Positions 45,248 through 53,458 of a stretch of 64,000 bases of DNA are shown piece by piece. Within the stretch, counting starts at the first letter, position 1; each line of letters starts with the position of its first letter. The stretch is from assembly GCF_000166275.1 (NCBI RefSeq), contig NZ_CM001023.1, forward strand, positions 2,173,001 through 2,237,000, in the 5' to 3' direction. Origin of the DNA: Algoriphagus machipongonensis (lineage in GTDB: Bacteria > Bacteroidota > Bacteroidia > Cytophagales > Cyclobacteriaceae). The translations under genes were made by a program, and so were the position numbers. Below the pieces are notes generated by a model that was not told the origin of the DNA, searched no databases, and worked only from the letters and a program-made list of their open reading frames with translations.

Positions 45248-45688
45248 ATGATCAACTGGAATGATGTAATTAAGTATGCAAATCATGGCAATCCTGAACC
45301 ACCCAAAAGAGTGGAAAAGTCTGAGGAGGAGTGGAGGTCTCTTCTTAGCCCTGAAGAATATAGAATTGCAAGACAAAAAGGTACAGAAAGAGCACATAGT
45401 TCTGAAATGTGTAATATTTTCGAACCGGGTAAGTATGCCTGTGTTTGCTGTGATACTGAATTATTTGACTCGACGGTAAAATTTGATAGCGGCACAGGTT
45501 GGCCATCATTTGCCCAGCCAATCGAGTTGAATCATGTAGCTTATACCAAAGATGTAAGTTTCGGGATGATTCGGGTTGAATGTACCTGTAATGTTTGCGA
45601 TGCTCATTTAGGACATGTTTTTCCTGATGGACCCGAGCCAAGTGGGCTACGATATTGTATTAATGCAGTTTCCCTGAAAAAGGTATAA
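45248..45688 (+). CDS. msrB: Peptide-methionine (R)-S-oxide reductase
   Basis: 146 residues from the ATG at 45248, where homology to MsrB begins; a GTG at 45224 is in frame but only adds MSKEKKNK. Zinc ligands are the pairs Cys65/Cys68 (CVCC) and Cys114/Cys117 (CNVC). The catalytic Cys137 lies in GLRYCINAVSL, after the invariant KFDSGTGWPSF and HLGHVFPDGP. It repairs methionine-R-sulfoxide in the cytoplasm. There is no signal peptide and no MsrA fusion. Stands alone, divergent from GDPD. Confidence 0.96.
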   Translation: MINWNDVIKYANHGNPEPPKRVEKSEEEWRSLLSPEEYRIARQKGTERAHSSEMCNIFEPGKYACVCCDTELFDSTVKFDSGTGWPSFAQPIELNHVAYTKDVSFGMIRVECTCNVCDAHLGHVFPDGPEPSGLRYCINAVSLKKV

Positions 45689-45851
45689 GTTAAGATATAA
45701 CCTACTTAAAGTGCCCTTTATCTATTATTCAATAAGATGGATATTCTGTATTTTGATGAGATTGATATTTGGCTAAAAGGATCAGAGTTATTCATTTACT
45801 GAATAAAGTAAATCTCTTTAAGCCTATTTAGGTATTGGACTTAAGTTGATG

Positions 45852-47078
45852 TTAACGATTATAGGGGTATTCATTGATCCAATTGAATCCTCGTTTTATC
45901 AGCTCATAGTCTGACTTGTCTTTACGATCCCCAATTGCCAAGTTTTCTTTCTCTCCAATTCTCAATAATATTTCATATTGTTTGTTATCTAATTCTTTGA
46001 TGAAGAGTTCATGTGGCTTTTCGCTATCATCTGGATTTTTGATCAGTATATGACCCTCAGCTTCGATTTCTTCGATGCTTAGAAAATCCCTTTTCCCATC
46101 ATTAGTTTGAAGTACCATGTAGTTTTTTTCCAAGACCATTTTATCCCAAAATCTAGTTGAGTCGCTATCAAAGCCAGAGTAAAGGCCTTCCCATTCGTTT
46201 TCCATGGTTCGGAACTTTTGGCTTTGAACATGAGAAACGGCTCTTGTGATGGGGATCAGGCCAATGAGGTATAGGTTGGCAATTAGCCATATGATTTTAT
46301 ACTTCCTCTTTTCAAACAAAGGTTTCATTTCTCCCAAAGTCGTCGATTTATGAAGAATGAAAAAGTCAACCACAGGTTTGATTTTTGGTATCAAAACTAG
46401 GAAAGAAAAAACCAGTAAATGAGAGGAGAAAAGCTTGACAGGTACATCAAAAGAGAAATTGACAAGTACGATATTTAAGCATACCGAAATTGACACCAAA
46501 GCCCCTAAAATGCTTGTTCGCCTAAACAGAAGTAAGAAACCTGCAACAATTTCTGAAAGTCCCATAAAGATTTTATAGGTATCAGAGTATCCAAAAAATC
46601 TCCAGGCTAGGCCCATGGGTGAAATATTTCCAAATAAAACTTCCATGGAATAGAAGGTAGGCCCAGGAAATTGACCTTCCAGGAATTTTGCAATTCCGTA
46701 AGATATTAAGGTTAAGCCAACGAAATATCTCGCATATATTAAAGTCCATTTATAAAAATTCTCAGCTTGACCCCGAGTTTTCTTGATTAAAATCAATACC
46801 AGAGCTAAAAGAATAGATAAAGTAATGCTTGCGGGAATTCTGACATAATCAAAGGTTGTATCCCCACTTCCTGTCCTTTGAATTTTCTCAAGCTTTTCAA
46901 TACCCAATAGATCCTGCCCAAAGAAGATTATAAATTTCTCTTGTAGCGCAATCACATATTTAGAAAAATACTCGTAGGTAAAAGGAATATGGTCTAAAGG
47001 AAATGGAAAACCGTATATCAGGATGTAGATCCCTAAAGTAAATAAGCCGAATTGCTTTAATGAAGAAGTGCTTTTCAT
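45852..47078 (-). CDS. DoxX-like multi-pass membrane protein
   Basis: 408 residues. Helices at about 8-25, 84-104 (ITLSILLALVLILIKKT), 112-132, 150-185, 190-215 and 218-240, then a soluble C-terminal part (about 285-408) with alternating charged strands. The segment YARYFVGLTLISYGIAKFLE followed by GLSEIVAGFLLLFRRT resembles DoxX-type quinone-related membrane proteins. The substrate and role are unknown, and the C-terminal domain is not recognised. Confidence 0.7.
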   Translation of the reverse strand: MKSTSSLKQFGLFTLGIYILIYGFPFPLDHIPFTYEYFSKYVIALQEKFIIFFGQDLLGIEKLEKIQRTGSGDTTFDYVRIPASITLSILLALVLILIKKTRGQAENFYKWTLIYARYFVGLTLISYGIAKFLEGQFPGPTFYSMEVLFGNISPMGLAWRFFGYSDTYKIFMGLSEIVAGFLLLFRRTSILGALVSISVCLNIVLVNFSFDVPVKLFSSHLLVFSFLVLIPKIKPVVDFFILHKSTTLGEMKPLFEKRKYKIIWLIANLYLIGLIPITRAVSHVQSQKFRTMENEWEGLYSGFDSDSTRFWDKMVLEKNYMVLQTNDGKRDFLSIEEIEAEGHILIKNPDDSEKPHELFIKELDNKQYEILLRIGEKENLAIGDRKDKSDYELIKRGFNWINEYPYNR

Positions 47079-47288
47079 CTTGAATTGTTAAAAATTTCGG
47101 AGACTAAACTATTAATAAAAAGAAAAATAGGTTGAGGCATTAAACTATTTTAACGAATGATTAATGTGAATAATTATTCAAGGATTTATCAAAAGAGGGC
47201 TAATTGCGTGTTAATCAAACCGGATTATGCCTAATTGGAATTCAGGCTATGCGACCAAAAATGAAAATGAATTTCTTATACTTACTCT

Positions 47289-48224
47289 ATGGAAATAAGA
47301 AAAGGGTGCGAAAAAGACCTGCCACAGATCATTTCTTTGTTAAAGGCATCACTGGGTGAGTCAATGATTCCTAAGTCATTAAATTTATGGAAATGGAAGC
47401 ATATAAATAACCCTTTTGGAGCTTCTCCATTTCTAGTGGCTGAAGAAAATGGGGAGGTTATAGGGCTGAGGGCGTTTTTGAGATGGGAATTTCTGCTTCA
47501 TGATCAAGTGATCAAAGCTTGCAGGGCAGTTGATACTTCGGTTCACCCGGATTTTCAGGGAAGAGGTATTTTTAATAAACTCACTTTAGCTTTAATAGAT
47601 CAAATTAAAGAAGAAGGGATTGATTTAATCTTTAATACTCCAAATGCTGAGAGTATGCCGGGATACCTGAAGATGGACTGGATGAAATGGGGAAAGTTAC
47701 CTTTGAAATTAGATTTCCATCTTACTTCAGGGAAAAACAAACATCCCCTTCAGCCTGATTCTTGGAATAAAATAGAGCAATTGGTATCCAAGCTTGAAAA
47801 AGAAGATTTAAGTAAATCCCATCAAACAAATATTAGGAAAGGGTATTTGAAGTGGAGGTATCTAGATTGCCCTTTATTCCCCTATTATTTTATCTCGGAT
47901 GAAAGTTCTTACCTATTATTTTATAGAATTAAAGAAGGTAAAATGGGGAGAGAGCTTAGGATAGTTGATTTATTTACGTTGAATACCTTCGAGGGAAAAC
48001 AAAAAACGGAGTTAAAGAAAGCCCTTAAAAGTGCGCAAAGATTATCCGGAGCTAGATTTACCTCTTTTTCTGGTTTAGTTTACCCAAATCAGAGTGCGTT
48101 AGTTTTGGGTTCATTACCTATATTAAAAGCGGGACCTATGGTGACTTTAAGAGAAGTAGCAGAATCAATTGATCCTATGGAAATAGATTGGACTTGGTCA
48201 CTTGGAGACTTAGAAGTTTTTTAG
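47289..48224 (+). CDS. GNAT-family N-acetyltransferase
   Basis: 311 residues. The N-terminal GNAT domain shows LKASLGESMIPKSLNLWKWK, AVDTSVHPDFQGRGIFNKLT with the acetyl-CoA loop Gln-Gly-Arg-Gly, and FNTPNAESMPGYLKMDWMKW. The remaining 150 residues resemble the second half of double-GNAT proteins. In Bacteroidota such proteins often sit beside surface polysaccharide genes and may modify sugar nucleotides. It lies 132 bp before the first export gene, so it may belong to that cluster. The substrate is unknown. Confidence 0.85.
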   Translation: MEIRKGCEKDLPQIISLLKASLGESMIPKSLNLWKWKHINNPFGASPFLVAEENGEVIGLRAFLRWEFLLHDQVIKACRAVDTSVHPDFQGRGIFNKLTLALIDQIKEEGIDLIFNTPNAESMPGYLKMDWMKWGKLPLKLDFHLTSGKNKHPLQPDSWNKIEQLVSKLEKEDLSKSHQTNIRKGYLKWRYLDCPLFPYYFISDESSYLLFYRIKEGKMGRELRIVDLFTLNTFEGKQKTELKKALKSAQRLSGARFTSFSGLVYPNQSALVLGSLPILKAGPMVTLREVAESIDPMEIDWTWSLGDLEVF

Positions 48225-48356
48225 AAAAGGTGATTTTTATAAAGGCTATTTTTCGTTTCAATTCTGTTCTTTGAGTAAGTTTTTGGAATAACTCGAAAAT
48301 AGAACTTCCACTTATTCATTTTCCATATATTTACATTACTTTCTTTCAATAGAAAT

Positions 48357-49181
48357 ATGAGAAAAATTTTACAGCTCTTATTGTTGGTTTTGATAGTAAC
48401 CTCTTGTATCAGCAATAAAAGGATTACTTACCTACAGAATTTACCGGATAACGAGCCCATAGAATTGGATGAATTCATTCCCTATGCAGAAGTTGACTAT
48501 GAATATATTTTACAACCCTTTGATATTGTAGAAATCAGTTTTGCTTCTTCTGATGAAGAACTGACTAAAGCATTTTCATTCCAGAATTCTGGATCTGGAA
48601 ATAACGGTGGAATGGGTGCAGGAGGCGGCGGCGGAGGCCAAGGTTCCGATCCATTGTATTTTAGAGGATATAGCATTGACCAAGAAGGAAATGTGGAAGT
48701 ACCAATGTTAGGCAAAATCAATATTGCTGGATTAACAGAGGAGGATGCAAAGAATAAGGTTCAAAATGAGATAAATACCTTCTTTAAAGAGGAGGTTTAT
48801 GTTCGCTTAAGGATTGCGGGAATACGGTATACCACTTTAGGTGAATTTAATAGTGTAGGCGTAAAGATTATCTATAAAAATAGAGCCACCATTTTTGATG
48901 CATTGGCCAATTCTGGTGAAACTTCAATTTTGGGAAAAAAGAACAAACTGTTTATCATTCGCCAGTATGATGGAGGAACAAAGATTCATCAAATTAATCT
49001 GAACGATAGGTCAATCCTTGCTAGCCCCTTTTATTTTATTCAACCAAATGATATCTTGTATATGGAACCGATGAATATCAGACAAATTGGTACAGCGGAT
49101 AATTTAACGGCTTCATTAGCTTTGTTTGCAGGCTTACTTGCTTCTACTTTGTTAATTATTAATTTGGTCACGGGGAATTAA
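48357..49181 (+). CDS. Polysaccharide export outer-membrane lipoprotein (Wza-like), copy 1
   Basis: 274 residues. Lipobox VTSC (Cys17). The polysaccharide-export domain is marked by VDYEYILQPFDIVEISFASS and RGYSIDQEGNVEVPMLGKIN, followed by an SLBB-like region (VYVRLRIAGIRYTTLGEFNS). A hydrophobic C-terminal helix is at about 245-268. A Gly-rich insertion lies at about residue 80-97 (NNGGMGAGGGGGGQGSD). It forms the outer-membrane exit channel with a Wzc-type partner encoded 6 bp downstream. A paralogue begins at 52643 (shared ISN-x-x-I-x-YLQNL, FYFIQPNDIL). Confidence 0.92.
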   Translation: MRKILQLLLLVLIVTSCISNKRITYLQNLPDNEPIELDEFIPYAEVDYEYILQPFDIVEISFASSDEELTKAFSFQNSGSGNNGGMGAGGGGGGQGSDPLYFRGYSIDQEGNVEVPMLGKINIAGLTEEDAKNKVQNEINTFFKEEVYVRLRIAGIRYTTLGEFNSVGVKIIYKNRATIFDALANSGETSILGKKNKLFIIRQYDGGTKIHQINLNDRSILASPFYFIQPNDILYMEPMNIRQIGTADNLTASLALFAGLLASTLLIINLVTGN

Positions 49182-49187
49182 GAGTGT

Positions 49188-51647
49188 ATGGAGAAATTAG
49201 ATTTAAGCCAACTCGATAATGAAGAGAAAGCCTTAGAAATAAGGTATGTCGTTGCCAAATACATTCGTTATTGGCCTTGGTATATTTTGTTCATTTCCCT
49301 ATTTCTTTCTTTTACTTTTTTGTTTCATCGTTATACCGTAGATGAATATGAGGTAACTGGTTCCATGATCATCAAAACCAACACCTCTCCAGAGGCCAGG
49401 ATATTAGATAGGTCAAATATTTTTTCTTCAGGAATCAATTTGGAAAATGACATTCTTCGACTGCGTTCTAAAAATTTAGCGCATGAAGCTTTGAAAAAGG
49501 TTCATTTTGATGTGGAGTATTATGCCAAGACTAATATCAAAGCAATTGAATTGTATGATAGGTCTCCGATTCGCATAGAGGTGGATTGGGATCACTTACA
49601 GGTGACTGATGCTCCCGCTGAATTACAGATATTATCAGAAGAGAATTATAAGATTGTTCCTGAGAACTCAGGATTCATGGATTTTAACTCGGCTATGGCA
49701 GCTGGAGATGAATCCATCTATGATAAGACCTTTACTTTTGGAGAAGAAGTAGAAACGAGTAGATCCAAATTTACTGTTTTCCTTGTCAATCCAGGGAGAG
49801 CTGGAGAATCAATAGTTTTTAATCTTAGGAACCCTGCAGTATTGGAGGAACAATTAGGGAGATCCATTGACGTAACTTTAGCCAATGAATATAGTTCTGT
49901 TTTAAGGTTAGGAACCAAAACTAAAGTGGTTGAAAAAGGGAGAGATTACATCAATGCTTTGATGACTTCTTATATCGATTATGACCTTAATGAGAAAAAT
50001 AGGATCCAGGAAAACACCATTAAATTTATTGAGGAGCAGTTAGGGTTCTTAGAAGATTCTTTGAAGAACAAGGAGCAGGAGCTACAAAAGTTTAAGGTAG
50101 ATAATAAAATGCTCGATGTGTCTGCGGAATTTTCCAACATTTTGTCCAAGATGAATACATTGGATGAGATGAAAGCCGAGCTAGATTATCAGCTGGATTA
50201 TTTTGAGCAGATTCGGCGATACATGGAGGAAAAGAGAAAGGATTTCTCCGATGTGATTGCTCCATCTGTTATTGGAGTTCCCGATCCCTTGTTGAATGGC
50301 TTAATTCAAACCATGGTCACCTTATCCCAAGACCGCCGGAAATTACTTGCCACTGTCAATGAAAACCACCCTGAAGTGGAAAAGATTGACGTTCAAATGG
50401 AAAAAGCACAGGATGCCTTATTTGAGAATGTGGTTAATCTAATTGCTAATACCCGTCAGAAGAAAGCTAATATTCAAAAGGACATAGATTTTTATGATTC
50501 TCAGTTTGCAACTTTACCCGAATCAGAATCGCAGTACACAGGAATATTTAGGGAATTTAAATTAAGAGAGTCCCTATATACTTACCTGTTGGAAAAGAGG
50601 GCGGAAGCGGGGATAGCCATGGCGAGCAATGTTTCAGATAATTCTATTTTGGATTATGCCAAAAGAGGAACCTTGATATTCCCCAAAAAACAGCAGAATT
50701 ATGGTTTAGCTATCGTTTTGGGCTTTTTAATACCCTTCGGGTTTATTGTTGTTAGAGATATTTTCGACGATACGATTAAGGATCAAAGAGATTTAAAAAA
50801 GAATTTCATGATCCCGCAGCTTGGTATTATTGGCTATAGTCAAAAAGGCACGAATCAGGTGGTTTTAGAACACCCTAAATCAGCGGTAGCAGAATCATTC
50901 AGGTCTTTACGTTCGGCCATCTCTTATTTAGCCAGCGGTAAAAACACAAAGAAGATCTTGGTGACTTCCTCCGTTTCAGGAGAGGGGAAAACATTTACTT
51001 CTTTGAACTTGGCCTCTGCAATGGCATTGGGTTCCAAAAAAACTGTCGTAGTAGGAGGTGACTTGAGAAGACCCAAATTGGCTTCATATTTTGGACATTC
51101 AGAAAAAGTTGGTTTATCTACCTATTTGATTGGTAAAGTAGAAGCTGAAGAAATAGTGTTTGAAAGTCAGCATGATAACTTGTATTTTGTTCCATCAGGA
51201 ATTATTCCACCCAATCCAGCGGAGTTATTACAAACACAGAGGCTTAAGGATTTGCTTAGTTTTTTAGATGAACGCTTCGATATAATTATTTTTGATACCC
51301 CACCGATGGGCTTAGTGTCTGAGACGATTGATTTAATGCGCCTTTTTGATATCAATCTTTATGTGGTAAGACAAAGCTATACGGTTAAGGATCACTTGGT
51401 TATGATCAATGACTTGTTCAATAATAAACAAGTGAAAAATGTCTACGGAGTTTTTAATGGTATAATTAATTCAGGATATCATTACGAAGGGTATAATTAT
51501 GGCTATGGTAACACTTACTTATATTCGCAGAATAATAAGTACATGTATAATTACTATGGAGAAGATCTTGATTCAAAGAAAAAACGAATCAAAAAGATGG
51601 ACTCTGGACTCTGGAAGAAGTTCAAAAACATCCTGAGAGTAAAATAA
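49188..51647 (+). CDS. Wzc-type polysaccharide co-polymerase and tyrosine autokinase, copy 1
   Basis: 819 residues. An N-terminal membrane helix (about 31-50) and a Wzz domain precede a long periplasmic coiled coil (about 270-450). A second membrane helix follows (about 505-525), then a cytoplasmic BY-kinase domain: Walker A in VTSSVSGEGKTFTSLNLASA, Walker A' near VVVGGDLRRPK and Walker B in IIIFDTPP. The C-terminus is Tyr-rich (YHYEGYNYGYGNTYLYSQNN), the autophosphorylation cluster. It controls chain length and links synthesis to export. Start ATG is 6 bp after the Wza-like stop. A paralogue lies at 53459. Confidence 0.93.
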   Translation: MEKLDLSQLDNEEKALEIRYVVAKYIRYWPWYILFISLFLSFTFLFHRYTVDEYEVTGSMIIKTNTSPEARILDRSNIFSSGINLENDILRLRSKNLAHEALKKVHFDVEYYAKTNIKAIELYDRSPIRIEVDWDHLQVTDAPAELQILSEENYKIVPENSGFMDFNSAMAAGDESIYDKTFTFGEEVETSRSKFTVFLVNPGRAGESIVFNLRNPAVLEEQLGRSIDVTLANEYSSVLRLGTKTKVVEKGRDYINALMTSYIDYDLNEKNRIQENTIKFIEEQLGFLEDSLKNKEQELQKFKVDNKMLDVSAEFSNILSKMNTLDEMKAELDYQLDYFEQIRRYMEEKRKDFSDVIAPSVIGVPDPLLNGLIQTMVTLSQDRRKLLATVNENHPEVEKIDVQMEKAQDALFENVVNLIANTRQKKANIQKDIDFYDSQFATLPESESQYTGIFREFKLRESLYTYLLEKRAEAGIAMASNVSDNSILDYAKRGTLIFPKKQQNYGLAIVLGFLIPFGFIVVRDIFDDTIKDQRDLKKNFMIPQLGIIGYSQKGTNQVVLEHPKSAVAESFRSLRSAISYLASGKNTKKILVTSSVSGEGKTFTSLNLASAMALGSKKTVVVGGDLRRPKLASYFGHSEKVGLSTYLIGKVEAEEIVFESQHDNLYFVPSGIIPPNPAELLQTQRLKDLLSFLDERFDIIIFDTPPMGLVSETIDLMRLFDINLYVVRQSYTVKDHLVMINDLFNNKQVKNVYGVFNGIINSGYHYEGYNYGYGNTYLYSQNNKYMYNYYGEDLDSKKKRIKKMDSGLWKKFKNILRVK

Positions 51648-51692
51648 TTGAAAGCATTAAAATCACCCTGAAAACTGAAACCAAAAAATAAC

Positions 51693-52415
51693 TTGAAAAT
51701 TGCAGCCTTAATTCCTGCTAGGTATGCTTCCACAAGATTGCCGGCTAAGTTGGTTCAAGACTTAGGCGGTAAATCTGTCATCCAGAGGACCTATTTAAGT
51801 ACCCAAGCTACAGGTGTTTTTGATGAAGTTTGGGTGGTAACAGATCATGAGGAAATTGCAAACCAGATAAAGGAGTTAGGAGGCAATGTTTTTTTTTCGC
51901 AGAAAGAACATGAGAGTGGATCTGATAGAATTGCAGAAGCTTTAGAATCCGTCCATTCTGATATTATCGTAAATGTTCAAGGAGATGAGCCTTTCCAGGA
52001 TAAAGATTCATTAGCGGATTTAGTTGCTGAGTTTACTAATACTGGAGTGGAAGTAGCATCACTTAAGACAATGATTTCTGAGGATGAGGCCCAAAACCCA
52101 AATTTCGTAAAAGTTGTGACGGACCATTTAGGAGATGCTTTATATTTCTCTAGATCAGCTATTCCTTATAATCGGGATAAAATAAAGAGATTAAGTTATT
52201 GGAAACATATAGGGGTCTATGCTTATAGGAGGAAAGCCTTATTGGGCTTTACGCAGATGAAGAAAAGTGAGTTGGAGACATTAGAAATGTTAGAGCAATT
52301 ACGTTTGTTAGAAAATGGCGTTAAAATCCGAATGGTAGAAACCAAGCATCATACGGTGGCCATTGATACCTTGGAAGATTTAGAAAGGGCTCGAAGTATT
52401 TTGGGCTTGAAATAA
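51693..52415 (+). CDS. kdsB: 3-deoxy-manno-octulosonate cytidylyltransferase
   Basis: 240 residues from TTG at 51693; the start is fixed because the first conserved motif, IPARYASTRLPAKL, begins at residue 7. GSDRIAEALE, IIVNVQGDEPF and FSRSAIPYNRDK are KdsB signatures. It makes CMP-Kdo from Kdo and CTP for lipopolysaccharide inner core in the cytoplasm. Unusually it lies between two paralogous export pairs rather than with other Kdo genes (none are seen in this window). 46 bp separate it from the upstream kinase gene. Confidence 0.95.
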   Translation: MKIAALIPARYASTRLPAKLVQDLGGKSVIQRTYLSTQATGVFDEVWVVTDHEEIANQIKELGGNVFFSQKEHESGSDRIAEALESVHSDIIVNVQGDEPFQDKDSLADLVAEFTNTGVEVASLKTMISEDEAQNPNFVKVVTDHLGDALYFSRSAIPYNRDKIKRLSYWKHIGVYAYRRKALLGFTQMKKSELETLEMLEQLRLLENGVKIRMVETKHHTVAIDTLEDLERARSILGLK

Positions 52416-52597
52416 AAAATAAAGGCCTTTTTTCAAGATAAACTACGTTTAATGTGTCGTATACGTCTTAATTTAGGTGGTGTAATTTAAGGAATATCTT
52501 TATTGTATTAATTATTAGAATTTTAGTGATTATTTCTGATGAAGTAATGGAGTTTTCTGAATTCGTAAATTTTAAAGGTCATTTCTGTTAAAATGAT

Positions 52598-52605
52598 TAA
52601 GTTTG
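52598..52605 (+). promoter_or_regulatory. Putative promoter -7 box (TAnnTTTG type) for the second export pair
   Basis: TAAGTTTG matches the Bacteroidota -7 consensus exactly; the expected start site would be about 30 bp before the ATG at 52643. No good -33 TTTG was found, so strength is uncertain. Confidence 0.45.
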
Positions 52606-52642
52606 CCCAGTTTTTGACAAAGAATATCAAAAAATAATATTT

Positions 52643-53452
52643 ATGCGGAGGTTCCTTTTAAGGGTTTTACCAATAGTAGCATTAGTTTTTGCTGCATCCT
52701 GTATCTCAAATGAGAAAATTATTTACTTACAAAACTTGGAAGATAATCCAGTTATAGAGGATGGTGAGTTAATTACCTATGAAATCCCAGAATATAAACT
52801 TCAATACAATGATATTGTAGATGTTAATATCCAAACTGTTGAGGATATGGAGCAATTTGGTTTTAATAATAAGCCAACACAAATGAATCCTCAAATGGGA
52901 AATGTGTCAGCTCAAAGTGGAGGGGATATTTACTATATGACTGGTTTCACTGTTGATCAAAAAGGCAATGTGAGACTTCCTATTGTAGGAGAAGTAAATG
53001 TGGAAGATTTGACACTGGATGAAGCTAGAGTTGAAATTGAAGCTAAACTTAGAGAATACGTTAAATCAGAGTTATTTGTTAAAGTAAAACTTGGTGGAGT
53101 TCGATACTCTGCTTTGGGAGAGTTTAGAAGACCTGGGAAATATACAGTATTACAAGATAGAATGACTATTTTTGAGGCCATTGCCAATGCAGGTGATTTA
53201 ACTACAGTAGCAAAAAGAAGTGATGTTCTGCTGATTCGTCAGTATCCCGAAGGAACAAGAATTCATAGAATTGATCTATTGGATAGGCAAATTGTACAAT
53301 CACCCTTTTACTTTATCCAACCCAATGATCAGATTTATGTGGAGCCCATGAAGGTTCGTGAAACTGGTACAGGTGAAAATACCGCACAAACCTTGGCATT
53401 AGTTTTTGCCGGTATCTCATCCGTTGCTCTAATCCTTAATTTACTCAAATAA
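52643..53452 (+). CDS. Polysaccharide export outer-membrane lipoprotein (Wza-like), copy 2
   Basis: 269 residues. Lipobox AASC (Cys20). The domain order equals that of the copy at 48357: YKLQYNDIVDVNIQTVED, GFTVDQKGNVRLPIVGEVNV, SLBB-like KVKLGGVRYSALGEFRRPGK, FYFIQPNDQIYVEP and a C-terminal hydrophobic helix. It lacks the Gly-rich insertion of copy 1. The co-polymerase gene starts 6 bp downstream, as in the first pair. Confidence 0.92.
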   Translation: MRRFLLRVLPIVALVFAASCISNEKIIYLQNLEDNPVIEDGELITYEIPEYKLQYNDIVDVNIQTVEDMEQFGFNNKPTQMNPQMGNVSAQSGGDIYYMTGFTVDQKGNVRLPIVGEVNVEDLTLDEARVEIEAKLREYVKSELFVKVKLGGVRYSALGEFRRPGKYTVLQDRMTIFEAIANAGDLTTVAKRSDVLLIRQYPEGTRIHRIDLLDRQIVQSPFYFIQPNDQIYVEPMKVRETGTGENTAQTLALVFAGISSVALILNLLK

Positions 53453-53458
53453 GATTTT